A stretch of DNA of 20,306 bases from Gemmatimonadales bacterium (GTDB taxonomy: Bacteria > Gemmatimonadota > Gemmatimonadetes > Gemmatimonadales > GWC2-71-9): the NCBI GenBank assembly GCA_013812695.1, contig JACCSZ010000370.1, forward strand, positions 1 through 20,306. Reading direction: 5' to 3'. This document shows, piece by piece, positions 1 through 6,814 of this stretch (positions are counted from its first letter, which is position 1; the number at the start of each line of letters is the position of its first letter). Under the pieces are notes generated by a model, which saw nothing but the letters and a program-made list of their open reading frames with translations, searched no databases and was not told the DNA's origin. The position numbers and the translations under genes are program-made.

Positions 1-1215
1 AACGAGCTCGAGGAGGTCGAGTACCGCGTCATGCGGAAGCAGGTGCTCGACAAGGGCGAGCGGGTGGACGGCCGCGACCTCGACACCATCCGTCCCATCG
101 TCATCGAGACCGGCGTGCTGCCTCGCACCCACGGCTCGGCGCTCTTTCAGCGCGGCCAGACCCAGGCGATGGTGTCCGCCACACTCGGCACCGCGGACGA
201 CGAGCAGCGCATCGACAGCATCGACGTGGCGGGTGAGACCACCAAGTCGTTCATGCTGCACTACAACTTCCCGCCGTACTCGACGGGCGAGGTGAAGATG
301 ATCCGCGGCACCAGCCGCCGCGAGATCGGCCACGGGGCGCTCGCCGAGCGGGCGCTGCAGCCCCTGCTGCCGCACTACGAGGACTTTCCGTACACGCTCC
401 GCGTGGTGAGCGAGATTCTCGAGTCGAATGGCTCGTCGTCGATGGCGACGGTCTGCGGCGGCTCGCTCGCGCTGATGGATGCCGGGGTCCCGATGCAGGC
501 ACCGTGCGCCGGCGTGGCCATGGGGCTGATCAAGGAAGGCGACAAGATCGCCGTGCTGACCGACATCCTGGGCTCCGAGGACCATCTCGGCGACATGGAC
601 TTCAAGGTGGCCGGCACCGAGAAGGGGATCACCTCGATCCAGATGGACATCAAGATCGAGGGGCTCGACCTCAAGATCATGGAGCAGGCGCTGGAGAAAG
701 CCCGGAAGGGCCGCCTGCACATCCTGAAGGAGATGGCCAAGGTCCTCCCGACCGCCCGCGCGGAGCTGTCGAAGTACGCGCCGCGCATCTTCACGATGCA
801 GATCAAGCCCGACAAGATCGGCGACGTCATCGGACCGAAGGGCAAGACGATCCGGGGCATTCAGGACGCCACCGGCGCCAAGATCAGCATTGAGGACACC
901 GGGGTGGTGACCATTTCCGCCGTCGGCGGCGAGGCCGGCGAGAAGGCGCGCGCCATGGTCGCGGCCATCACGACCGAGCCCGAGGTGGGCCGCACCTACG
1001 AGGGCCCCGTCAAGAGCACCACCGCGTTCGGCGCCTTCGTCGAGATCCTCCCGGGCGTCGAAGGGCTGCTCCACATCAGCGAGCTCCAGCATGGCCGCAC
1101 CGAGAAGACCGAGGACGTCGTCAAGAAGGGCGACATCGTCCAGGTCAAGCTGCTCGAGGTCGACGAGCGCGGCCGCATGAAGCTCTCGCGGAAGGCGCTG
1201 ATGCCCAGGGAGTAG
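1..1215 (+). CDS. pnp: Polyribonucleotide nucleotidyltransferase (PNPase), C-terminal part, cut by window start
   Basis: PNPase is a phosphorolytic 3'-to-5' exoribonuclease of RNA turnover. The frame is open from base 1, so the roughly 300 N-terminal residues (first RNase PH domain and helical domain) lie outside the window; 404 residues are visible. They contain the second RNase PH domain, with the family segment EDHLGDMDFKVAG at window residues 193-205. Its Asp194 and Asp200 match the catalytic/metal Asp pair of the E. coli enzyme. A KH domain follows with the GPKG loop at 278-281, then an S1 RNA-binding domain (about 330-395, GAFVEILPGVEGLLHISEL). The order is the complete normal C-terminal architecture. 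The internal ATG at 31 is not the real start. An M16 peptidase gene begins four bases after the stop, so the two are probably co-transcribed. Identification is secure. Confidence 0.97.
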   Translation, partial: NELEEVEYRVMRKQVLDKGERVDGRDLDTIRPIVIETGVLPRTHGSALFQRGQTQAMVSATLGTADDEQRIDSIDVAGETTKSFMLHYNFPPYSTGEVKMIRGTSRREIGHGALAERALQPLLPHYEDFPYTLRVVSEILESNGSSSMATVCGGSLALMDAGVPMQAPCAGVAMGLIKEGDKIAVLTDILGSEDHLGDMDFKVAGTEKGITSIQMDIKIEGLDLKIMEQALEKARKGRLHILKEMAKVLPTARAELSKYAPRIFTMQIKPDKIGDVIGPKGKTIRGIQDATGAKISIEDTGVVTISAVGGEAGEKARAMVAAITTEPEVGRTYEGPVKSTTAFGAFVEILPGVEGLLHISELQHGRTEKTEDVVKKGDIVQVKLLEVDERGRMKLSRKALMPRE

Positions 1216-1219
1216 CCGC

Positions 1220-2482
1220 GTGGACACGGTCAGCCTGGACCACGGCCTGCTGCGCACGACCGCCCCCAACGGGCTGGTCGTGCTCAGCGAACAGCTCCCG
1301 GGGGTCCGCTCCGCGGCCACCGGGCTCTACGTCCGCACGGCCAGCGCGCACGAGCACCGCGAGCAGATGGGCATCTCCCACCTGCTCGAGCACATGGTGT
1401 TCAAGGGCACCGAGCGCCGCTCCGCCAAGGAGCTGGCGCTCGAGCTCGAGGTGCGGGGCGGGAGCCTCGACGCCTTCACGGGCCGCGATTACACCAGCTA
1501 TCAAGCCCATACGCTCGACGCGGATCTACCACTCGCCGTCGAGATCCTCACCGATCTGTCCCGGCGGCCCCTCCTGCGCGAGAGCGATCTCGAGCCCGAG
1601 CGGAACGTCATTCTCGAGGAGATCAACGGCGTGGAGGACACGCCCGACGACCTCGTGTTCGAGCTGCACGCCGCCGCGCTCTGGCCCGACCATCCGTACG
1701 GCTACTCGATCCTGGGCAGCCCGGACACGCTGGCCTCGCTTTCGGCGGAGGCGCTCCGCCGCCTGCACGACACGGGCTACTACCGGGGGAACTTCGTCGT
1801 GGCCGCGGCCGGCAACGTCAACCACGACCAGCTGCTCACGGTGCTCGAGCGCGAGGGGTGGTTCGAGGGTGCCTCTCCCGAGCCGGCCCGGTCCGCCGTG
1901 CGGCTGTCCCCCGCGGCGCGAGGCCTCGAGCGCCATGAGGAACGCGACACCGCCCAGACCCACATCGTCTTCGGCACCGACACCTTTCCGATGCGGGATC
2001 CGCGGCGCTTCGCGCTGGCCATCCTGACCAACCTGTTCGGTGGCGGGATGTCGAGCCGGCTGTTCCAGCGCGTCCGGGAGGAGTTGGGCCTGGCCTACGC
2101 GATCTTCGCCTACAAGCACTTCTACCAGTCGTCCGGGCAGCTCGGCGTGTACATCGGCACCCAGCCCTCCACCGCCGATGCGGCCGTCGAGGCGATCCGG
2201 GGCGAGTACGCGCGGCTCGCCCGCGAAGGACTCCCGGCCGCGGAGCTCGCGGACGGCAAGCAGCAGCTCAAGGGCCAGGTCATGCTGTCGCTCGAGAGTC
2301 CCGGCGCGCGGATGAGCCGGCTGGCCGGCTTCGTCCTCCACGCGGATGAGTACCGGCCGCTCGATCAGATGCTGGCGGAAATCGACGCGGTCAGTTCGGA
2401 CGAGATCGCGGAGGTCGCTACGGAGTATTTCGCGCCGGAGCGGCAGACGGTCGTGCGGCTGGGGCCGAGCGTGTCATCCTGA
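1220..2482 (+). CDS. M16 family zinc metallopeptidase (processing-peptidase-like)
   Basis: This is a 420-residue pitrilysin/insulinase-superfamily protein of the short M16B type. The inverted zinc motif HLLEH is at residues 54-58, and the third ligand Glu falls in LEEING (Glu134 is 76 residues beyond His58, the family spacing). The second half carries the conserved GGGMSSRLFQRVREELGLAY segment, the substrate-contact region of the C-terminal half, so both M16 halves are present. The start is GTG, four bases after the pnp stop; no nearer ATG fits the fold. Linkage of pnp to an M16 gene is also found in Bacillus and Mycobacterium. The natural substrate is unknown. The last codons (encoding V-S-S) and the TGA stop lie inside a dispersed hairpin repeat at 2473-2497, so the C-terminal end looks rewritten by that element. 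Confidence 0.93.
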   Translation: MDTVSLDHGLLRTTAPNGLVVLSEQLPGVRSAATGLYVRTASAHEHREQMGISHLLEHMVFKGTERRSAKELALELEVRGGSLDAFTGRDYTSYQAHTLDADLPLAVEILTDLSRRPLLRESDLEPERNVILEEINGVEDTPDDLVFELHAAALWPDHPYGYSILGSPDTLASLSAEALRRLHDTGYYRGNFVVAAAGNVNHDQLLTVLEREGWFEGASPEPARSAVRLSPAARGLERHEERDTAQTHIVFGTDTFPMRDPRRFALAILTNLFGGGMSSRLFQRVREELGLAYAIFAYKHFYQSSGQLGVYIGTQPSTADAAVEAIRGEYARLAREGLPAAELADGKQQLKGQVMLSLESPGARMSRLAGFVLHADEYRPLDQMLAEIDAVSSDEIAEVATEYFAPERQTVVRLGPSVSS

Positions 2483-2497
2483 GCGGAGCGAAGGATC
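2473..2497 (+). repeat. Dispersed hairpin repeat, element A copy 1
   Basis: A 25-base unit occurs again on the other strand at 18567-18591 with a single base difference. It is an imperfect palindrome. Outer arms are ATCCT (2476-2480) and AGGAT (2492-2496). Inside them GA (2481-2482) faces GA (2490-2491), then GC-GGA-GC (2483-2489) forms a three-base loop closed by two GC pairs. The GA/GA face can form tandem sheared G-A pairs. The unit overlaps the TGA stop of the M16 gene (2480-2482). Seven-base inverted arms CCGAGCG (2465-2471) and CGCTCGG (2514-2520) enclose it, possibly by chance. I recall near-identical units in intergenic DNA of other bacteria, but could not check this. Confidence 0.8.
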
Positions 2498-2568
2498 GGG
2501 TCGGTGTCGCGTCCGCTCGGGACGCCACGCTCCTCCTCCCCAGCATTCCCCAACCAGGCAGAGGCCTC

Positions 2569-3681
2569 ATGCTGATCGGCGTGCCGAAGGAGATCAAGAC
2601 GAACGAGAACCGCATCGCCCTCGTGCCGGCCGGCGCGGAGGCGCTGGTCGCGGCCGGACACAGCGTCTTCATCGAGACCGGCGCGGGGCTCGGCAGCGGC
2701 TTTGCCGACGAGGCGTACACCGGCGTGGGCGCGACGATCCTGCCGACGGCCGACGAGGTCTGGGCCCGGGCCGACATGATCATGAAGGTGAAGGAACCGA
2801 TCGCCGTGGAGTGGCCCCGCATGCGGCGCGGCCAGGTCATCTACACCTACTTCCACTTCGCTGCGGCCGAGGACCTCACGCGCGCGGTCCTCGGCTCGGG
2901 GGCGATCGCGGTGGCCTACGAGACGGTGCAGCTCCCGAGCGGAGAACTGCCGCTGCTGACCCCGATGTCCGAGGTGGCCGGGCGGATGTCGGTGCAGGAA
3001 GGGGCCAAGTACCTCGAGAAGGTGTTCGGCGGAAGCGGCGTGCTGCTGGGCGGCGTGCCGGGCGTGGCGCCGGGCGAGGTCGTGATCATCGGCGGTGGCG
3101 TGGTGGGCATCAACGCGGCCAAGATGGCGGCCGGCCTCGGCGCGCACGTGATCATCCTCGACATCTCGCTCGACCGCCTCCGGTACCTCGATGACGTGCT
3201 GCCGGCCAATGTGGATACGGCCTACTCGAACCGGCACAATATCCTGGGGGCCATCGCGCGGGCCGACCTGGTCATCGGGGCGGTGCTGCTGCCCGGCGCC
3301 AAAGCGCCACATTTGGTCAAGCGCGCCGACCTCAAGACGATGAAGCCGGGCTCGGTCATCGTCGACGTCGCGGTCGACCAGGGCGGCTGCGTCGAGACCA
3401 TCAAGCCCACCACGCACGAGAATCCCACCTACTTCGTCGACGGCATTCTGCACTACGGGGTCGCCAATATGCCCGGCGGCGTGCCCAGGACGTCCACCCT
3501 CGCCCTCACCAATGCTACGCTCCCGTATGCACTTAAGCTGGCCAAGCGCGGCTGGCGTGCCGCCTGCAAGGCCGATCCCGCATTGGCGCTCGGCCTCAAT
3601 GTCGTGGAGGGGAAGACGGTGTACCCGGGCGTCGCCGAGGCCTTCCGGCTGCCGTTGACCGACGTCGCCTCGGTCCTGTGA
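2569..3681 (+). CDS. ald: Alanine dehydrogenase
   Basis: The 370-residue protein reversibly converts L-alanine to pyruvate and ammonia with NAD+, in the cytosol. The N-terminus MLIGVPKEIKTNENR is the family signature, with substrate-binding Arg15. Lys75 (MKVKEP), His96 (FHFAAAE) and Asp270 (VAVDQGG) fall at exactly the residue numbers of the catalytic positions in characterised enzymes. The Rossmann NAD loop is IIGGGVVGINAAKMA around residues 173-187. Length equals the family norm (about 370). The ATG start is preceded by a weak AGAGG about five bases upstream. An 86-base gap containing repeat element A separates it from the M16 gene. Its stop overlaps the GTG start of dut, so the pair is translationally coupled. 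Roles include nitrogen recycling and alanine supply, possibly for the wall genes just downstream (inference). Confidence 0.97.
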   Translation: MLIGVPKEIKTNENRIALVPAGAEALVAAGHSVFIETGAGLGSGFADEAYTGVGATILPTADEVWARADMIMKVKEPIAVEWPRMRRGQVIYTYFHFAAAEDLTRAVLGSGAIAVAYETVQLPSGELPLLTPMSEVAGRMSVQEGAKYLEKVFGGSGVLLGGVPGVAPGEVVIIGGGVVGINAAKMAAGLGAHVIILDISLDRLRYLDDVLPANVDTAYSNRHNILGAIARADLVIGAVLLPGAKAPHLVKRADLKTMKPGSVIVDVAVDQGGCVETIKPTTHENPTYFVDGILHYGVANMPGGVPRTSTLALTNATLPYALKLAKRGWRAACKADPALALGLNVVEGKTVYPGVAEAFRLPLTDVASVL

Positions 3682-4115
3682 CCGAGATTCTGATCGCGCG
3701 GCTTCCCCACGCCGTGGGCCTGCCCCTCCCGGCGTTGGGGACCCCCGGCGCGGCGGGCTACGACATCGCCAGCGCGGAGGCGGGCCGGCTGGGCCCGTTG
3801 GAGCGCAGACTGTTCCGGACGGGGTTCGCGATCGCGGTGCCCGACGGGTTCGAGTGTCAGATCCGGCCGCGTTCGGGCCTGGCGCTCCGGCACGGCATCA
3901 CGCTCCCGAACACGCCGGCCACGATCGACAGCGACTACCGCGGCGAGCTCATGATCATGCTCGTGAACCTCGGCGTCGAGCCGTTCGAGGTGACGCGCGG
4001 GATGCGGATCGCGCAGCTGGTGGTCGCGCGGGTCGAGCGCGTCGCGTTCCGGACCGTGGACGAGCTGCCCGCGACGGCGCGCGGCGCGGGAGGATTCGGC
4101 AGCACCGGGCGATAG
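3678..4115 (+). CDS. dut: Deoxyuridine 5'-triphosphate nucleotidohydrolase (dUTPase)
   Basis: This trimeric dUTPase of 145 residues hydrolyses dUTP to dUMP and pyrophosphate, keeping uracil out of DNA and feeding dTMP synthesis. All five family motifs are in order: AGYDI (26-30), RPRSGLA (63-69), the uridine-binding hairpin ATIDSDYRGE (81-90, with the catalytic Asp at 84), GMRIAQLV (108-115) and the C-terminal glycine-rich arm RGAGGFGSTG (135-144) that closes over the phosphates. Length is typical. The start is a GTG overlapping the TGA of ald in a GTGA arrangement; no ATG is available nearby. A 57-base gap follows before mreB. Confidence 0.96.
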   Translation: MTEILIARLPHAVGLPLPALGTPGAAGYDIASAEAGRLGPLERRLFRTGFAIAVPDGFECQIRPRSGLALRHGITLPNTPATIDSDYRGELMIMLVNLGVEPFEVTRGMRIAQLVVARVERVAFRTVDELPATARGAGGFGSTGR

Positions 4116-4116
4116 C

Positions 4117-4145
4117 TTTCCGATCACCCACGGGCCTTTTACCTT
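4117..4145 (+). promoter_or_regulatory. Possible promoter for the mre operon
   Basis: Between the dut stop and mreB there is a TTTCCG (4117-4122), then 17 bases, then TACCTT (4140-4145). Spacing fits a sigma70-type promoter, but each box matches the consensus at only three of six positions. Transcription would begin near 4152, downstream of the alternative GTG start at 4146, which would favour the ATG at 4173 for mreB. This is a weak call; the genes could simply be read from upstream. Confidence 0.22.
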
Positions 4146-4172
4146 GTGAGCCATGTGCCTCACGACCTCCTG

Positions 4173-5210
4173 ATGAAGCTTCCGTCCTTGAATCTGATGT
4201 CCTGGCTCCCCGCGAATGAAATCGCGGTCGATCTCGGCACGGCCAATACCCTGATCTACGTGAAGGGCGAGGGCATCGTCCTTAACGAGCCCTCGGTGGT
4301 GGCGATCGAGAAGGCCACGGGCAGAATCAAGGGCATCGGCCTCGAAGCCAAGCGCATGCTGGGTCGCACACCCGACGGCATCCTGGCGGTGCGACCGCTC
4401 AAGGACGGAGTCATCGCGGATTTCGACGTGACCGAGAAGATGCTCCGGTACTTCCTCAAGACCATCATCGACAAGCACGTCTTCCGAGTGAAGCCCAAGG
4501 TGATCGTGTGCGTGCCGTCGGGCATCACCGAAGTCGAGCGCCGCGCCGTCCGCGACTCCGCCGAGACCGCGGGCGCGAAGCAGGTGTTCATGGTGGCCGA
4601 GCCGATGGCCGCTGCGATCGGCGTCGGGCTGCCGGTCGAGACGCCGACCGGCAACATGGTGATCGATATCGGCGGGGGCACGACGGAGATCGCCGTCATC
4701 GCGCTGTCGGGCATCGTCTCCGACACCTCCATCCGCACCGGCGGCGACGAGCTGGACCAGGCGATCGTCCAGTTCATGCGCAAGAACTACAACCTGCTCG
4801 TCGGCGAGCCGACGGCCGAGGCGATCAAGATCAAGATCGGCTCCGCCGCGCCCACCGGCGACGAGCGTGAGATGGAGGTCAAGGGCCGCGACCTCGTCAG
4901 CGGGATCCCCAAGACCGTCCGGGTGCACTCGACCGAGATCCGCGAGGCGGTGCAGGAGCCGATCCAGCAGATCGTGGATGCGGTGCGCCGCGCGCTCGAG
5001 ATCACGCCGCCCGAGCTCGCGAGCGACATCGTGGACCGTGGCATCGTCATGACGGGCGGCGGCGCCCTGATCCGCGGCCTCGACATCCTCCTCGCCCAGG
5101 AAACCGGGCTTCCCATTCACGTCGACGAGGACCCGCTCACCTGCGTGGTCCGCGGGACCGGGCGCATTCTCGACGACTACGAGAAATACCGCAGCGTCCT
5201 CTCGGTCTGA
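4173..5210 (+). CDS. mreB: Rod shape-determining protein MreB (bacterial actin)
   Basis: MreB polymerises into membrane-associated antiparallel filaments that position the elongation wall-synthesis complex. The protein shows the actin-fold nucleotide loops: DLGTANTLIYVKG near the N-terminus (phosphate 1), IDIGGGTTEIAVI (phosphate 2) and the adenosine-side MTGGGALIRGLD near the C-terminus. From ATG 4173 it has 345 residues, the usual MreB length. The frame is open further up to a GTG at 4146, but the family normally begins a short stretch before the first phosphate loop. The N-terminus MKLPSLNLMSWLP is amphipathic/hydrophobic and could be the membrane anchor. No clear Shine-Dalgarno precedes either start. 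It is the first gene of the operon mreB-mreC-mreD-mrdA-rodA; mreC begins two bases after its stop. Confidence 0.97.
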   Translation: MKLPSLNLMSWLPANEIAVDLGTANTLIYVKGEGIVLNEPSVVAIEKATGRIKGIGLEAKRMLGRTPDGILAVRPLKDGVIADFDVTEKMLRYFLKTIIDKHVFRVKPKVIVCVPSGITEVERRAVRDSAETAGAKQVFMVAEPMAAAIGVGLPVETPTGNMVIDIGGGTTEIAVIALSGIVSDTSIRTGGDELDQAIVQFMRKNYNLLVGEPTAEAIKIKIGSAAPTGDEREMEVKGRDLVSGIPKTVRVHSTEIREAVQEPIQQIVDAVRRALEITPPELASDIVDRGIVMTGGGALIRGLDILLAQETGLPIHVDEDPLTCVVRGTGRILDDYEKYRSVLSV

Positions 5211-5212
5211 GC

Positions 5213-6307
5213 ATGGCCAGCGCGTCCGAACGCTCGTACACGCGCCGGGATACCGTGATGTTCGTCGCCTGTCTCGTCCTCTCGCTGGTCGGGCTGTTCT
5301 CGCCAGCCGCCTGGGGCCTGAGCATCGCGGCGTCGCTGCGGGAAACCGTGCTCGCGCCGCTGGTCTGGCTCCAGGCCCGGGCCGAGGAAGGGAAGACCAG
5401 CCGGGTGCGCTTCCGCGCCATCACCGCCCAGCGCGACTCCGCGTCGTATCTCGCCCAGGGGCTGCCGTCGCTGGTGGCCGAGAACGAGCGGCTGCGCCAG
5501 CTTCTCGCGCTGAGCCGCCGGCTCAGCGGTCCCTACGTGCCCGCCGAAGTGCTGCACCAGGCCCAGGCCACCGATGGCCGTACGCTGCTCCTGAGCGCGG
5601 GCTCCCGCGACGGGATCTCGGTGTTCGATCCGGTCGTCGCTCCCGAAGGACTGCTGGGCGTCGTCCTCAACGCCTCGGAGCGGACCAGCATTCTGATGAC
5701 GTGGGCGCATCCGGAGTTCCGGGTGAGCGCGTTCACCGTTACCGGGAACGCGGCCGGCGTCGTGGCCCCCTCGCTCGCGGCGACGGGCGGCGACGGGTCG
5801 CTCGAGTTTCGCGGCGTGCCGTATCGCGATTCGGTACCGGTGGGCACGCTGGTACTCTCGTCCGGGCTCGGCGGCGTGTATCCCAAGGGCATTCCGGTCG
5901 GCACCGTGACCGGCATCGTGCGCGAGCAGGCCGGCTGGGAGCGGGTGTACCGGCTCCTGCCCGCCGCGAATCCGGGCTCCGCCGCCCACGTGCTGGTGCT
6001 CGTCCCTCCCAAGGCGGATCTGAGCCGCGCGTTCCCGACCGACTCCGCGCTCCGAGCGGAGCGGCTGGACTCGCTGAACCGGTTGCGCGTGGCCGACTCG
6101 GTGGCGCGGACGGCGCGCCTGGCCAAAGCGCGCCGCGCCGATTCGCTCGCGGCACAGCGGCGTGACACGACCCGGGCGCGGCCCCGACGGGCCGTTCCGG
6201 CGCCCCCGCCGCCCGGCGCGGCCCCACCACCCGCCGTTCCCGCACCTTCCGACGGCGCTCCCCCATCCTCCGGTCTGCCGTTCTCCGCCGGGGACTCGGC
6301 GCGATGA
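5213..6307 (+). CDS. mreC: Rod shape-determining protein MreC, with long proline-rich tail
   Basis: MreC is a bitopic membrane protein that links MreB to PBP2/RodA and is thought to activate PBP2. The 364-residue product has a short basic cytoplasmic N-terminus, a membrane span at about residues 14-36, a coiled-coil stretch at about 60-105 (ending VAENERLRQLLALSRRL), then the beta-barrel MreC core to about residue 265. The last 100 residues are unusual: a charged part rich in Ala, Arg, Asp and Ser with repeated ADS triplets, then a Pro/Ala-rich stretch containing PAPPPPGAAPPPAVPAP. By MreC topology this tail is periplasmic. The gene starts two bases after mreB, and its stop overlaps the mreD start (ATGA). 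Identity rests on position, topology and core pattern, since MreC sequences diverge quickly. Confidence 0.92.
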   Translation: MASASERSYTRRDTVMFVACLVLSLVGLFSPAAWGLSIAASLRETVLAPLVWLQARAEEGKTSRVRFRAITAQRDSASYLAQGLPSLVAENERLRQLLALSRRLSGPYVPAEVLHQAQATDGRTLLLSAGSRDGISVFDPVVAPEGLLGVVLNASERTSILMTWAHPEFRVSAFTVTGNAAGVVAPSLAATGGDGSLEFRGVPYRDSVPVGTLVLSSGLGGVYPKGIPVGTVTGIVREQAGWERVYRLLPAANPGSAAHVLVLVPPKADLSRAFPTDSALRAERLDSLNRLRVADSVARTARLAKARRADSLAAQRRDTTRARPRRAVPAPPPPGAAPPPAVPAPSDGAPPSSGLPFSAGDSAR

Positions 6308-6801
6308 TCCCGGCCCGCGCCAACCGGATACAGCTCGGGGTCGTGCTGCTGCTCCTGGTGGTGCTGCACTTCTACGTGCGGCCCCGACTCTGGGCCCCGC
6401 GCGCGAGCCCCGATTTCCTGTTCGTCGCCCTCATGCTCTTCGCCATGCGGAGCCCGCCGGGCGCCGCGGCGCTGGCCGGGTTTGCCGTGGGGCTGATCGG
6501 CGACGCGCTCACGCCCGCGCGCTTCGGCGCGGCCGCGCTGGCGCACACCATCGTCGGGTACGTCGGCTCGTGGGCGCGGGCGGTGTTCTTCGCCGACAAT
6601 CTGCTGGTCAACGCCGCGTTCGTCGCGGGTGGGCTGTGGGTCCGCGACTGCATCCTGCTCGCGGCGAGCGGTGGCGGGGGCAAGTCGCTGTTCACCGAGC
6701 TCGCGGTGTACAGCCCGCTCCAGGCCATCACGTCGGCGCTCTTCGCACTCATCGTACTGGTGGTCTTCCGGGAGTGGTTCTCGATCCGGCTCGACGCGTG
6801 A
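6304..6801 (+). CDS. mreD: Rod shape-determining protein MreD
   Basis: The 165-residue polytopic membrane protein is strongly hydrophobic, with a first span at about residues 9-22 (LGVVLLLLVVLHFYV) and about five spans in all. Segments such as FLFVALMLFAMRSPPGAAALAGFAVGLIGDAL match the MreD style of helices with a GLIGD turn. MreD is a small accessory of the elongasome with no known enzymatic activity. MreD is poorly conserved, so the call relies mainly on hydrophobicity, length (about 160 is usual) and its place between mreC and mrdA. The ATG overlaps the mreC stop by four bases (ATGA), implying coupled translation. The stop lies 13 bases before the chosen mrdA start. Confidence 0.9.
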   Translation: MIPARANRIQLGVVLLLLVVLHFYVRPRLWAPRASPDFLFVALMLFAMRSPPGAAALAGFAVGLIGDALTPARFGAAALAHTIVGYVGSWARAVFFADNLLVNAAFVAGGLWVRDCILLAASGGGGKSLFTELAVYSPLQAITSALFALIVLVVFREWFSIRLDA

Positions 6802-6814
6802 CGCGGCGGAGACC

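Noticed and set aside
3453..5120. Long open frame on the minus strand opposite dut and mreB (about 555 codons)
   Set aside because: It lies wholly opposite strongly identified genes and encodes an His/Asp/Arg/Gly-rich sequence with no recognisable domain, as expected from high-GC antisense frames. The same holds for the minus-strand frames at 7049-8494, 8536-10023 and 15919-17751.
6629..6814. Longer N-terminus for PBP2 reading back into mreD
   Set aside because: The sequence is Arg/Ser-rich, out of frame with mreD, and unlike the cytoplasmic start of a PBP2. ATG 6815 has a GGAG site and a proper membrane span after it.
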